NCBI RefSeq assembly: GCF_040712085.1
Contig: NZ_JBFCVK010000005.1
Location: forward strand, 186,001 to 250,000
From: Aquibaculum sediminis
Lineage (GTDB): Bacteria; Pseudomonadota; Alphaproteobacteria; Kiloniellales; DSM-21159
Length of the DNA stretch: 64,000 nt
Direction of reading: 5' to 3'
The notes under the pieces: model-generated
What the model saw: the letters and a program-made list of their open reading frames with translations, nothing else
Told to the model about the DNA's origin: nothing
Databases searched by the model: none
Part shown: positions 31,706 through 41,005 of the stretch, piece after piece
How positions within the stretch are numbered: the first letter of the stretch is position 1
Layout of the letters: the number at the start of each line of letters is the position of its first letter
Made by a program: the position numbers and the translations under genes

Positions 31706-32596
31706 TTATTCGGCTTCCGGCTGCACGGCTTCCGGCTGCGCAGCGCCGCCGCTGAAGTCCTGAATCTCGATTTCGGCACCCTCACGCAGCTGCGCACGGA
31801 CCTCCTCGATGGCCGCCGTTGCAATCATTTCCTGCAACTCGCCACGCACCTCGTCGCGTGAGGGCTGCTCGGCTTCGCGGCGGTCTTCGACCATGATGAC
31901 GTGCCAGCCGAACTGCGTTTCCACCGGCTCCGCGCTGTGGCTGCCCGGCTCCATGTCGAAGGCAGCTTCGGCGAAGGGCCCGACCATGCGATCACGGGTG
32001 AAGTAGCCAAGATCGCCGCCACGCCCCTCGGCGCTGGGATCGGTGGAGTGCTCCTCGGCCAGCTCGGCAAAGTCAGCGCCCTCTTCAAGCTGCGCGATCA
32101 AGTCACGGGCTGCCTGCTCCTCCTCGACCAGGATGTGGCGTGCCTTGACCTCGTCCTGCGGCGGGTTCTCCGCCACCCAGGCGTCGTAGGCCTCGTCGAG
32201 GGCTTCCTCGGTCATGGCCGATTCCAGCCGCTGCTGCAGCCAGATCTGGCTGATGGCCTCGCTCTCCGCCTGGGCCACGCGGGCCTGCACCCGCTCGTTC
32301 TCTTCCAGGCCGTCTTCCCGGCCCTGCTGCTCCATCAGGCGCATGTCCACCAGGCGCTGAACCAGCGCCGGGAAGACCTGCATCAGGTTCTGCTGATACT
32401 GCGCCGGCAGGTCCTGGGCCGAGCGGATCACGTCGGAGTAGCGGATTTCGCTGCCGTTGACCGTGGCGACCACGGGGTCTTCCCCCATGCCTTCCTGCTG
32501 CGCGGCGGCAGCACCGGCAAAGCCGATGGCCAGACCGGTCGCCAGCACGACGGCGTGACAGAGGGGACGGACGGATGACAGTAGCTCAAAGCGCAT
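31706..32596 (-). CDS. Periplasmic parvulin-type peptidyl-prolyl isomerase
   Basis: 296 aa from ATG 32596 (GGGAG 6 nt upstream); an extra 19 residues upstream would spoil the signal peptide. Signal peptide ends GFAGAAAAQ. SurA-N-like helical part (VNGSEIRYSDVIRSAQDLPAQYQQ...) followed by a PpiC domain at ~150-250: VKARHILVEEEQAARDLI, GGDLGYFTRDRMVGPFAEAAF, ETQFGWHVIMVED. Assists folding of exported and outer-membrane proteins. The tail is Gln/Glu/Pro-rich. First gene before argJ, 63-nt gap. Confidence 0.92.
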   Translation of the reverse strand: MRFELLSSVRPLCHAVVLATGLAIGFAGAAAAQQEGMGEDPVVATVNGSEIRYSDVIRSAQDLPAQYQQNLMQVFPALVQRLVDMRLMEQQGREDGLEENERVQARVAQAESEAISQIWLQQRLESAMTEEALDEAYDAWVAENPPQDEVKARHILVEEEQAARDLIAQLEEGADFAELAEEHSTDPSAEGRGGDLGYFTRDRMVGPFAEAAFDMEPGSHSAEPVETQFGWHVIMVEDRREAEQPSRDEVRGELQEMIATAAIEEVRAQLREGAEIEIQDFSGGAAQPEAVQPEAE

Positions 32597-32852
32597 GAAG
32601 GACTCCCTTTCGGGGAAATTCTGTGTCGAGTGCCGGCCGATCGACGACCTCACTTTCCGGGCTTCGCACTATGCAGAAGACTGCGCAAAGTACAAGTTGC
32701 GCCTGCGTAGCGGAGAGCAGCCCAGGGCTCGATCCGGCCCTTGGACGCGAGAGTACCGCGGCCTTGCGTCGGGCGGTGCGTTGACAGCCCCTGGAGCCGG
32801 TCCTAGCGTTCCCCGGCTCCCAGGCTGGGCCCGCGATGCAGGCTCCAGCCCC

Positions 32853-33722
32853 ATGCGATCAGGAACACGACACCCCTTGTCCCGGCCACCCCCGTCCACA
32901 CGCGACCAACTGGCCCAAGCGGCCGAGTTCTTCCAGTCCGGCATGAGCCTGGCCCTGCCGGTGGACTATGCCGGAGTCTCCATGGCGCTGACCTGGCCGC
33001 TGCTGGCAAGTGGGGCCAAGGACCTCGACCTGGTCTGCGTGCCGACCGGCGGCTTGCAGGCGGACATCCTGATCGGCGCCGGCCGGGTGCGATCGATCGA
33101 GACCAGCGCCATGACGCTGGGCGAAGCCGGCGGCGCGCCCTGCTTCAACCGGGCGGTGCGAGAGAGCAGCATCGCGATCCGCGACGCCACCTGCCCGGCC
33201 ATCCATGCCGGCCTGCAGGCAGCCCAGCGCGGCGCCCCCTTCACGGCGATGCGCGGCCTGATCGGCACCGACGTGCTGGCCCAGCGAAGCGACTGGCGCG
33301 TGATCGACAATCCCTTTTCCGACGCGTCGGACCCGGTGGTGCTCATCCCGGCCATCTGCCCGGACCTCGCCCTCTTTCACTGCCCCCTGGGTGACCGGCA
33401 GGGCAATGTCTGGATCGGGCGGCGGCGCGAGCTGGCCTCCATGGCCTATGCCGCCCGGCGCTCCCTGGTCACGGTGGAGCGGCTGGTGGACGACCTCTTC
33501 GCCTCGGAAGAAACCGCCGCCGGCACCCTGCCCGCGCTCTATGTGGACCAGGTGATCGAGGCGCCGCAGGGGGCCAAGCCCTACGGCCTCTGGGGTGTCT
33601 ACGGCGGCGACCTGCCGGCGCTCAAGCGCTATGCCGCCACGGCGCGCTCACCCGAAGGCTTCGCGGCCTGGCTGGAAGAGGCTCAGGCGGAAGCCAGGGG
33701 CACGAGGGACGGCGCGCCATGA
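32853..33722 (+). CDS. Family I CoA-transferase, alpha subunit (glutaconate-type)
   Basis: 289 aa from ATG 32853. The open frame runs back to 32595, but that part is Arg/Pro-rich and unlike the family; the true start could also be slightly later. Core motifs: ALPVDYAGVSMALTWPLLASGAKDLDLVCVPTGGLQADILIGAG, VRDATCPAIHAGLQAAQRG, PAICPDLALFHCPLGDRQGNVWIG. Resembles GctA-like subunits that move CoA between acyl groups; the specific acid is not predictable. Coupled to the beta subunit by ATGA. Confidence 0.82.
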   Translation: MRSGTRHPLSRPPPSTRDQLAQAAEFFQSGMSLALPVDYAGVSMALTWPLLASGAKDLDLVCVPTGGLQADILIGAGRVRSIETSAMTLGEAGGAPCFNRAVRESSIAIRDATCPAIHAGLQAAQRGAPFTAMRGLIGTDVLAQRSDWRVIDNPFSDASDPVVLIPAICPDLALFHCPLGDRQGNVWIGRRRELASMAYAARRSLVTVERLVDDLFASEETAAGTLPALYVDQVIEAPQGAKPYGLWGVYGGDLPALKRYAATARSPEGFAAWLEEAQAEARGTRDGAP

Positions 33723-34480
33723 CCGCCGCCAGCAAGCGCGAGATCATGATCGCCACCATCGCCGAGTTGCTGCGCGGCGTCCGGCATGTGGCCGTCGGTG
33801 CGGCCTCGCCGATCCCGGCCGCCGGCGCCATGCTGCGCCGCGCGCTCGCCCAGGAGGAGGCAGCGCCGCCGGTGCGCCTGTCCATTCTCGGCTCGGTGGC
33901 GCACAACTTCTTCACCAACGGCTCGGTCGAGCTCTTCGACTGCGCCGGCCAGGGGCGGATCGACGCCTTCTTCCTGAGCGGTGGGCAGATCGACGGCCTG
34001 GGCAACGTCAATCTCGTGGGCGTGGGCGACTATCCCAGCGGCAAGGTGCGCTGGCCGGGGTCCTTCGGCTCCTCCTACCTCTATTTCGTGGTGCCGCGCG
34101 TTATCCTCTTCCGTGAGGAGCATAGCCCGCGCATCTTCGTGGAGAAGGTGGACTTCATTTCCGCCCCCGGCGCCTCGCCCGAGGGGGTCTACCGACCCGG
34201 CGGACCCAGCGCGTTGCTGACCGGCCTGGGGCTGTTCGATTTCCAGGCCAGCCGCCCCGGCTTCACGCTGCGCTCGGTGCATCCGGGCCACAGCCTGGAA
34301 GAGATCCGCGCGGCAACCGGCTTCAGCTTCGCGCACGATCCACAGCCGCCGCTAACGCAAGCGCCCCCACCCGAGACACTCGCCCTGCTGCGCGGACGCG
34401 TGCTGGATGAACTTGCGGAGACCTACCCCGGCTTCGCTGCCGAACTGGCCGCAGAGGTCGCCACGACTGGCGGCGCCTGA
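33719..34480 (+). CDS. Family I CoA-transferase, beta subunit
   Basis: 253 aa. Contains LRGVRHVAVGAASPIPAAGAML and VELFDCAGQGRIDAFFLSGGQIDGLGNVNLVGVGDYPSGKVRWPGSFGSSYLYF, the latter resembling the Gly-rich, beta-subunit core of glutaconate-type transferases. In that family the catalytic Glu lies in the beta chain; I cannot place it with certainty here because the usual 'SENG' is not evident. Paired with the preceding alpha subunit. A weak hairpin (ATCGGC/GCCGAT, 34504-34521) separates it from the molybdoenzyme gene. Confidence 0.8.
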   Translation: MTAASKREIMIATIAELLRGVRHVAVGAASPIPAAGAMLRRALAQEEAAPPVRLSILGSVAHNFFTNGSVELFDCAGQGRIDAFFLSGGQIDGLGNVNLVGVGDYPSGKVRWPGSFGSSYLYFVVPRVILFREEHSPRIFVEKVDFISAPGASPEGVYRPGGPSALLTGLGLFDFQASRPGFTLRSVHPGHSLEEIRAATGFSFAHDPQPPLTQAPPPETLALLRGRVLDELAETYPGFAAELAAEVATTGGA

Positions 34481-34538
34481 CGGCAAGAACAGAAATGAAC
34501 CGTATCGGCCTTGCAGCCGATCAGAGGAAGCATGTGCG

Positions 34539-36857
34539 ATGAGTGACGTTAAAGCCGTACAACACGCCAGCCACTGGGGCGCCTATCGCGTCCTGGTCCA
34601 GGACGGCAGGATCGTCGGCACCGAGCCGATCCCCGAGGATCCGGCCCCCTCCCCCATCATCGGCTCGATCACCGACTGGGTCGATCGGGCGCGGCGTATC
34701 GCCCAGCCCATGGCGCGGGAGAGCTGGCTCGAGGCCAAACGCGCCGGCCGTCCCACCGACGGCAGCGGCCGCGGGCAGGAGCGTTTCGTGCCGCTGTCCT
34801 GGGAGGAGGCCTTTCGGCTCGTGGCCTCGGAGATCGACCGCGTGCGCCAGGACCACGGCAACGACGCCATCTTCGCCGGCTCCTACGGCTGGACGAGCTG
34901 CGGGCGCTTTCACCATGCGCCATCGCAGTTGAAGCGCATGCTCAATCTGGTGGGCGGCTACACCGGCCATGTGGACACCTACAGCATCGCCGCCGGCCCC
35001 GCGATCCTGCGGCATACGCTGGGCAACGACGAGGCCTGCGTTGGCAAGGCCTCGACCTTTGACGCCATCGCCGAACACACGCAGACACTGCTCGTCTTCG
35101 GCGCGCTGGCGCCCCGGACCGCGCAGAACGAGGCCGGCGGCATCGGCGCCCACACTCTGGAAGAGAACCTGAAGCGCATCGCCGAGCGCGGCGTGCGGGT
35201 GATCCACATTTCGCCGGTGAAGGACGACCTGCCGGAGTGGGTCGGCGCCGAGTGGTGGCCGATCCGCCCCAACAGCGACACCGCCCTGATGCTCGCCCTG
35301 GCGCAGGAAATCCGCCGTGCCGGCAACCACGACCTGGCCTTCCTGGAGCGCTATACCAGCGGCACCGACCTCTTCCTCGACTACCTCGCCGGCCACAGCG
35401 ACGGCGTGGAAAAGACCGCCGAGTGGGCCGCTTCGCTCACCGGCCTGGATGCCCAGGCGATCCGCGACCTGGCGGCGCGGCTGCCCGCCACGCGCAGCAT
35501 GATCACCGTGAGCTGGAGCCTGCAGCGCGCCCAGCATGGCGAGCAGCCCTACTGGGCGGCGCTGGGTCTGGCCTCCGTGATCGGCCAGATCGGCCTTCCC
35601 GGCGGCGGCGTGGGATACGGCTACGGCTCGCTGGGCGGCATGGGCGCCGCCATTCCGCTGTCCCGCTCCCCCTCGCTGCCGCAGCTGACCAAGCCGAACC
35701 GGGCCTTCATTCCCGTGGCGCGGATCACTGACCTATTGCTCAACCCCGGTGGGGCGTTCGACTACGAGGGCAAAAGCTACCGCTACCCGGAGACCCGCAT
35801 GGTCTACTGGGCCGGCGGCAATCCCTACCATCACCACCAGGACCTGAACCGCCTGGAACGGGCCTGGGCGCGGCCGGAGACCATCGTGGTGCAAGATCCC
35901 TGCTGGACGGCAACGGCGCTGCGCGCCGACATCGTCCTGCCGGCCACCACCTCGCTGGAGCGCAACGACATCGCCGGCAACCGCCGCTGCGACCTGATCG
36001 TCGCCATGCAGAAGGCGGTGGAGCCTCTGGGCGAGGCCCGCAACGATTTCGACATCTTCTGCGGCCTGGCCAAGGAGCTGGGCGTGCTGGAGGACTTCAC
36101 CGAAGGCCGCGACGAGATGGGCTGGTTGCGCCACATGTACGAGAAGGTCCGGCACAACAGCCAGGAGCGTTTCGGCCACGCGATGCCGGACTTCGAGGGC
36201 TTCTGGGAAGCGGGCTACGTGCCGGTGCCCACGAAGGAGAATCACACCTATCTGGAGGCCTTCCGCGCCGACCCGGACGCCAGCCCCCTCACCACGGAAA
36301 GCGGGCGCATCGTGCTGGGCAGCCAGCTTCTGGCGGAACGCTGTTACGAGGATTGCCTGGCGCATCCGGCCTGGCTGCCGCCGCAGGAGTGGCTCGACGG
36401 CAAACGCGCGGGCTTCCACCTGCTGTCCAACCAGCCCACGGGGCGCCTGCACAGCCAGCTGCACCAGGGACCGACCAGCCTGGCAGAAAAGCGCAACGGC
36501 CGCGAGCAGCTACGCCTCAACCCGGCCGATGCCGAGAAGCTCGCCATCGCCGACGGCGCGACGGTGCGCGTCTGGAACGAGCGCGGCAGCTGCCTCGCCA
36601 CCGCCAGCCTGAGCGATGCGATGGCGCCCGGCGTGGTCGTGCTGCCCACCGGCTCCTGGCTCACCTATTCTCAGGATCGCAGCCTGGAGCTTTCCGGCAA
36701 CCCCAACGTCCTCACCCCCGACGTGCCGACCTCCAGCTTCGGCCAGGGCTGCGCGGCCCACACCTGCATGGTGCAGATCGAGGCCTATGACGGCCCGGCA
36801 CCGGACCCCACCGACTATTATGACCGCAGCTTGCGCCAGGCCGGTGTGCGGGTTTAG
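34539..36857 (+). CDS. Molybdopterin oxidoreductase of the BisC/DMSO-reductase family
   Basis: 772 aa from ATG 34539 (AGAGGAAG upstream). No twin-arginine signal and no N-terminal Cys cluster, so it is a cytoplasmic enzyme without an Fe-S centre, as in biotin sulfoxide reductase. The Mo ligand is probably Ser149 in VDTYSIAAG, within the block after SYGWTSCGRFHH. Also GGNPYHHHQDLNRL and WTATALRADIVLPATTSLERNDIAGN. The family reduces S- and N-oxides (biotin or methionine sulfoxide, TMAO) with two MGD cofactors. The natural substrate here is open; its position after a CoA-transferase pair is unusual. Confidence 0.9.
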   Translation: MSDVKAVQHASHWGAYRVLVQDGRIVGTEPIPEDPAPSPIIGSITDWVDRARRIAQPMARESWLEAKRAGRPTDGSGRGQERFVPLSWEEAFRLVASEIDRVRQDHGNDAIFAGSYGWTSCGRFHHAPSQLKRMLNLVGGYTGHVDTYSIAAGPAILRHTLGNDEACVGKASTFDAIAEHTQTLLVFGALAPRTAQNEAGGIGAHTLEENLKRIAERGVRVIHISPVKDDLPEWVGAEWWPIRPNSDTALMLALAQEIRRAGNHDLAFLERYTSGTDLFLDYLAGHSDGVEKTAEWAASLTGLDAQAIRDLAARLPATRSMITVSWSLQRAQHGEQPYWAALGLASVIGQIGLPGGGVGYGYGSLGGMGAAIPLSRSPSLPQLTKPNRAFIPVARITDLLLNPGGAFDYEGKSYRYPETRMVYWAGGNPYHHHQDLNRLERAWARPETIVVQDPCWTATALRADIVLPATTSLERNDIAGNRRCDLIVAMQKAVEPLGEARNDFDIFCGLAKELGVLEDFTEGRDEMGWLRHMYEKVRHNSQERFGHAMPDFEGFWEAGYVPVPTKENHTYLEAFRADPDASPLTTESGRIVLGSQLLAERCYEDCLAHPAWLPPQEWLDGKRAGFHLLSNQPTGRLHSQLHQGPTSLAEKRNGREQLRLNPADAEKLAIADGATVRVWNERGSCLATASLSDAMAPGVVVLPTGSWLTYSQDRSLELSGNPNVLTPDVPTSSFGQGCAAHTCMVQIEAYDGPAPDPTDYYDRSLRQAGVRV

Positions 36858-36893
36858 GTCATTGCTAGTGAGCCAGAAAAGGACGGCACGACA

Positions 36894-37466
36894 ATGAGCG
36901 ACATGGCAATCAGCCGCTTCCCGGTTCCCCGCATGGCCGACCTGCCCCAGGACATCGCCGAGCGCATCCTGGCGGTGCAGGAGAAGTCGGGCTTCGTGCC
37001 CAATGTCTTTCTGGCGCTGGCGTACCGGCCGGATGAGTTCCGCGCCTTCTTCGCCTATCATGACGCCCTGATGGAGCGGCCGGGCAACCTCAGCAAGGCC
37101 GAGCGGGAAATGATCGTGGTGGCGACCAGCGCGGCCAACCAGTGCCAGTACTGCGTCATCGCCCACGGCGCGATCCTGCGCATCCGCATGAAGAACCCGC
37201 TGATCGCCGACCAGGTGGCGATCAACTATCGCAAGGCGGACATCGCGCCGCGCCAGCGCGCCATGCTCGACTTCGCGCTCAAGGTCTCGAAGCAGGCCGA
37301 GAGCGTGGAGGACGCGGATTTCGCCGCGCTGCAGGAGCACGGTTTCACCGACGACGACATCTGGGACATCGCCGCCATCTCCGCCTTCTTCGCCCTGTCC
37401 AACCGCCTGGCGAACGTGATGGGCATGCGTCCGAACGACGAGTTCTACACGCTGGGCCGCGGCTGA
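36894..37466 (+). CDS. AhpD-like peroxidase-related protein
   Basis: 190 aa. Redox motif C84-Q-Y-C87-V-I-A-H91-G with the proton-relay pattern of the alkylhydroperoxidase D/carboxymuconolactone-decarboxylase fold. N-terminal VPNVFLALAYRPDEFRAFFAYHDALM and C-terminal NRLANVMGMRPNDEFYTLGR are typical of the 'uncharacterised peroxidase-related enzyme' subgroup. Cytosolic peroxide defence is likely. Follows the molybdoenzyme gene by 36 nt, so probably co-transcribed. Confidence 0.9.
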   Translation: MSDMAISRFPVPRMADLPQDIAERILAVQEKSGFVPNVFLALAYRPDEFRAFFAYHDALMERPGNLSKAEREMIVVATSAANQCQYCVIAHGAILRIRMKNPLIADQVAINYRKADIAPRQRAMLDFALKVSKQAESVEDADFAALQEHGFTDDDIWDIAAISAFFALSNRLANVMGMRPNDEFYTLGRG

Positions 37467-37512
37467 CAGCACAAGCGCACAGCGATACCCACAGCACGAG
37501 GGGCAGAACACC

Positions 37513-38499
37513 ATGGCCGAACGCTTCCAAGCACTGCTGATCGAAGAGGTCGAGGGCAAGCCCAAGGCGCGCTTTGCCGAGCTGGGTCTCGACGACCTGC
37601 CGGACCATGAGGTGCTGGTGGAGGTCGCCTACTCGACGCTGAACTACAAGGACGGCCTGGCGGTCAGCGGCAAGGGACGCATCGCCCGGCGCCTGCCCAT
37701 GGTGGCCGGCATCGACCTTGCCGGCACCGTGATCGAGTCCCGTTCACCCGACTGGCAGCCCGGGGACAAAGTGCTGGTCAACGGCTGGGGTCTCTCAGAA
37801 AGCGAATGGGGCGGCTACAGCCGCTATCAGCGCCTGAAACCGCAGTGGCTCACCCGGCTGCCCAAGGCCTTCAGCCTGGAGCAGGCCATGGCCATCGGCA
37901 CCGCGGGCTACACGGCGGCGCTCTGCGTCCACGCCCTGGAGAAGTGGGGTTTGCCGGCCGGGCGCGAGGTGCTGGTGACCGGTGCGGCCGGCGGCGTCGG
38001 CTCCGTTGCCATCGCCCTGCTGTCCGCCCGCGACCATCAGGTGACCGCCGCCACCGGACGGCCCGAAACTCACGACTACCTGACGGCGCTGGGCGCCAGT
38101 GCCTTCGTGGCTCGCGAGGAGCTATCGGAGAAGGGCAAGCCGCTGCAGAAGGAGCGCTGGGGCGGCGCCGTGGACACGGTGGGCTCGACGACCTTGGCCA
38201 ACGCGCTGGCCCAGACCTGCTACGGCAGCGCGGTGGCGGCCTGCGGTCTGGCCGGCGGCCCGGACCTGCCGGCCACCGTGCTCCCGCACATCCTGCGCAG
38301 TGTCGCTCTCATCGGCGTCGACTCGGTGATGGCGCCGCCGGCCCGGCGCGAGGAGGCCTGGGGCCTGCTGGCCGAAAGCCTTGATCCCAAGGCCCTGGAC
38401 AGCATGACCCGGGTCGAGCCGCTGTCACGGCTGCCCGAGCTGGCCGACGAGATCCTGGCCGGCCAAGTCCGCGGCCGCGTGGTTATCGAGATCGGTTAA
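37513..38499 (+). CDS. acuI: AcuI/YhdH-type quinone oxidoreductase (acrylyl-CoA reductase family)
   Basis: 328 aa, full MDR length without zinc ligands. STLNYKDGLAVSGKGRI, LPMVAGIDLAGTV, VLVNGWGLSESEWGGYS, the NADPH-binding loop VLVTGAAGGVGSVAIALL, and RWGGAVDTVGSTTLANALAQT are close to AcuI. AcuI reduces toxic acryloyl-CoA to propionyl-CoA. Context with CoA-transferase genes fits acyl-CoA detoxification, although they may be separate units. Cytosolic. Confidence 0.9.
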   Translation: MAERFQALLIEEVEGKPKARFAELGLDDLPDHEVLVEVAYSTLNYKDGLAVSGKGRIARRLPMVAGIDLAGTVIESRSPDWQPGDKVLVNGWGLSESEWGGYSRYQRLKPQWLTRLPKAFSLEQAMAIGTAGYTAALCVHALEKWGLPAGREVLVTGAAGGVGSVAIALLSARDHQVTAATGRPETHDYLTALGASAFVAREELSEKGKPLQKERWGGAVDTVGSTTLANALAQTCYGSAVAACGLAGGPDLPATVLPHILRSVALIGVDSVMAPPARREEAWGLLAESLDPKALDSMTRVEPLSRLPELADEILAGQVRGRVVIEIG

Positions 38500-38513
38500 G
38501 CGAGCAACGCTGC

Positions 38514-40526
38514 CTAAACGTCCAGGCTATCGGCCGTTACGAAGCGGGCGTGCTCCTGGATGAAGGCGAAGCGCAGTTCGGCCTTGCGGCCCATGAGCTG
38601 CTCCACCCGCTCCTCGGCCAGGCGGCGTTCCGTGCCGTCCTCGTCCAGATCGGTGGCCTCCTGGATCACCACGCGCAGCAGCGTGCGCTTGTCGGGATCC
38701 ATGGTGGTTTCCTTGAGTTGGCCCGGTGGCATCTCCCCCAGGCCCTTGAAGCGGCTCACCTCCACCTTGCCCTTGCCGCCGAAGCCTTCCTGCAACAGCC
38801 GTTCGCGATCATCCTCGTCCCGGGCATAGGCGACCTTGCCGCCCTGGCTGAGGCGGTAGAGCGGCGGCTGGGCCAGGAAGAGGCGCCCGGCCTCGATCAG
38901 GCCCGGCATCTCGCGGAAGAAGAAGGTGATTAGCAGGCTGGCGATATGGGCGCCGTCCACGTCCGCGTCGGTCATGATGATGACCCGCTCGTAACGCAGC
39001 TTGCTGACGTTGAAATCCTTGCGCAGCCCGCAGCCCAGGGCCAGGCCGATGTCCTGCACCTCCTGATTGCCGCGCAGCTTCTCCGGCGAAGCGGAAGCGA
39101 CGTTCAGGATCTTGCCGCGCAGCGGCAACACGGCCTGGGTGTCGCGCCGGCGTGCCTGCTTGGCCGAGCCGCCGGCCGAATCGCCCTCCACCAGGAAGAG
39201 CTCCGTTCCATCCGCCCCGCTGCGCGCACAGTCCGCGAGCTTGCCGGGCAGGCGCAGTTTCCGGTTGGTGGCCGTCTTGCGCGACTGCTCCTTTTCCTGG
39301 CGCCGACGCAAGCGCTCCTCCGCGCGCTCCACCAGACGGTCGAGCAGTGCCGAAGCGCGGGCGGGATCGGCCGAAAGCCAGTGGTCGAAGTGGTCCTTGA
39401 TCGCCGCTTCCACCAACTTTGCCGCCTCGGGAGAGGAGAGCTTCTCTTTCGTCTGACCCTGGAACTGGGGTTCGGGAATGAAGAGGGACAGCAGGGCACA
39501 GGAGCCGCCGAGCACGTCATCGCCGGTGATCTGGGCCACCTTGCGATTTCCGATCATCTCGCCGTGCGCCTTGATCGCCCGCAACAGGGCCGCGCGCAGG
39601 CCCTGCTCGTGGCTGCCTCCCTCGGGCGTGGGCACGGTGTTGCAGTAGGAGGAGGTGAAGCCGTCGTCGCGATCGGCCGGCCAGGTCACGGCCCACTCGA
39701 CGCGACCCGCCTGGCCGGAAAACTCTGCCTGCCCGGCAAAGGGCTCGGGCACCAGGGTCGCCCGCTCGCCCATGACCGCCTGCAGGAAGTCCCGCAGACC
39801 GTCCGGGAAGTGCAGCGTCGCCTCCGGTGGCGTCTTGTCCCCCTCGCCCAGCAGGCCTGAATCGCAACTCCAGCGAATCTCGACACCGCGGTGGAGATAG
39901 GCCTTGGAGCGGGCCATGCGGTAGAGCCGCGCCGGGATAAAGCGAGCGTTGGCGCCGAAGATCTCCGGGTCGGGCTGAAACACGATGGTCGTGCCCCGGC
40001 GGTTGTGCACCGCTCCAGCGGACTCCAGCGGCCCCTGGGGCAGGCCACGGGCATAGACCTGCCGCCAGAGCTTGCGGTCGCGCGCCACCTCGACGGTGAG
40101 CTCCTCCGCAAGCGCGTTGACCACGGACAGACCGACACCGTGCAGGCCGCCCGAGGTCTGATAGGTCTTGGCCGTGAACTTGGCGCCCGAATGCAGGGTG
40201 GTGAGAATCACCTCCAGCGCCGACTTGTCGCGAAACTTGGGGTGCGGATCGATGGGAATGCCGCGGCCATTGTCGCGCACGCTCACACGGTTGCCCTGCT
40301 CCAGTGCCACCTCGATGCGCGTGGCATGTCCGGACACCGCCTCGTCCATGGCGTTGTCGAGCAGTTCGGCCACCAGGTGATGCAGCGCCCGCTCGTCCGT
40401 GCCGCCGATGTACATACCGGGGCGGCGGCGTACGGGCTCAAGACCCTCCAGGACCTCGATGTCCTTGGCGGAGTAGTCCTGCTCGTCTTCGGGAAGCGTT
40501 TGAAAGAGATCGGCCATGCGCGGCAT
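38514..40526 (-). CDS. parE: DNA topoisomerase IV subunit B
   Basis: 670 aa. GHKL ATPase: NAMDEAVSGHA, VRDNGRGIPIDPHPKF, LHSGAKF and GLHGVGLSVVNALAEEL; QTK loop QGQTKEKL; TOPRIM: LFLVEGDSAGGSAKQ and DADVDGAHIASLLITFFFREMPGLIE. These plus the overall length identify ParE rather than GyrB. Works with ParA-like subunit ParC (not in window) in chromosome decatenation. Start chosen at ATG 40526; ATG 40517 (MADLFQTLPEDEQ) or GTG 40538 are alternatives. Confidence 0.95.
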   Translation of the reverse strand: MPRMADLFQTLPEDEQDYSAKDIEVLEGLEPVRRRPGMYIGGTDERALHHLVAELLDNAMDEAVSGHATRIEVALEQGNRVSVRDNGRGIPIDPHPKFRDKSALEVILTTLHSGAKFTAKTYQTSGGLHGVGLSVVNALAEELTVEVARDRKLWRQVYARGLPQGPLESAGAVHNRRGTTIVFQPDPEIFGANARFIPARLYRMARSKAYLHRGVEIRWSCDSGLLGEGDKTPPEATLHFPDGLRDFLQAVMGERATLVPEPFAGQAEFSGQAGRVEWAVTWPADRDDGFTSSYCNTVPTPEGGSHEQGLRAALLRAIKAHGEMIGNRKVAQITGDDVLGGSCALLSLFIPEPQFQGQTKEKLSSPEAAKLVEAAIKDHFDHWLSADPARASALLDRLVERAEERLRRRQEKEQSRKTATNRKLRLPGKLADCARSGADGTELFLVEGDSAGGSAKQARRRDTQAVLPLRGKILNVASASPEKLRGNQEVQDIGLALGCGLRKDFNVSKLRYERVIIMTDADVDGAHIASLLITFFFREMPGLIEAGRLFLAQPPLYRLSQGGKVAYARDEDDRERLLQEGFGGKGKVEVSRFKGLGEMPPGQLKETTMDPDKRTLLRVVIQEATDLDEDGTERRLAEERVEQLMGRKAELRFAFIQEHARFVTADSLDV

Positions 40527-40609
40527 TATAGGAGTCACCTTCTATGCCGCAAGCAGATGCGGTATTTCAGAACGCGAGGCTCCACGAAATATGGTAGAGA
40601 TCGCCACCT

Positions 40610-41005
40610 ATGACTGCTGACCCATCACCACCGCGCGAGCAACCCGCGCTGCGCACCCAGGCTATGCCCGCCGACGCCAACGTCAACGGCGACATCTTCG
40701 GCGGCTGGGTGCTGGCACAGATGGACCTTGCAGGCGCCGTTCCGGCCCACGCCCGGGCCCGGGGCCGCATCGCCACGGTGGCGGTTGAAGCCATGCGCTT
40801 CCACAAACCGGTCTTCGTGGGCGATCTGGTCTCCTGCTATGCCCGTCTGGCCCGTGTCGGCACCACCTCCCTGACCGTGGTGATCGAGACCTGGGCCAAG
40901 CGGCATCTCTCCGACGAGGAGGTGAAGGTGACGGAAGGCACCTTCGTCTATGTGGCCATCGACGATCAGGGACGCCCGCGCACACTGCCGGCGATCAATC
41001 CATGA
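40610..41005 (+). CDS. yciA: Acyl-CoA thioesterase, YciA type
   Basis: 131 aa hotdog protein. NVNGDIFGGWVLAQMDLAGAVPA contains the catalytic Asp-bearing region; then VEAMRFHKPVFVGDLVSCYARLARVGTTSLTVVIE. Hydrolyses medium and long acyl-CoAs, probably as a multimer. Single hotdog domain, as in YciA. Stop overlaps the next start (ATGA). Divergent from parE. Confidence 0.92.
   Translation: MTADPSPPREQPALRTQAMPADANVNGDIFGGWVLAQMDLAGAVPAHARARGRIATVAVEAMRFHKPVFVGDLVSCYARLARVGTTSLTVVIETWAKRHLSDEEVKVTEGTFVYVAIDDQGRPRTLPAINP

Noticed and set aside
32595..32852. N-terminal extension of the CoA-transferase alpha subunit
   Set aside because: Arg/Pro-rich sequence unlike the family, lying in the divergent promoter region.
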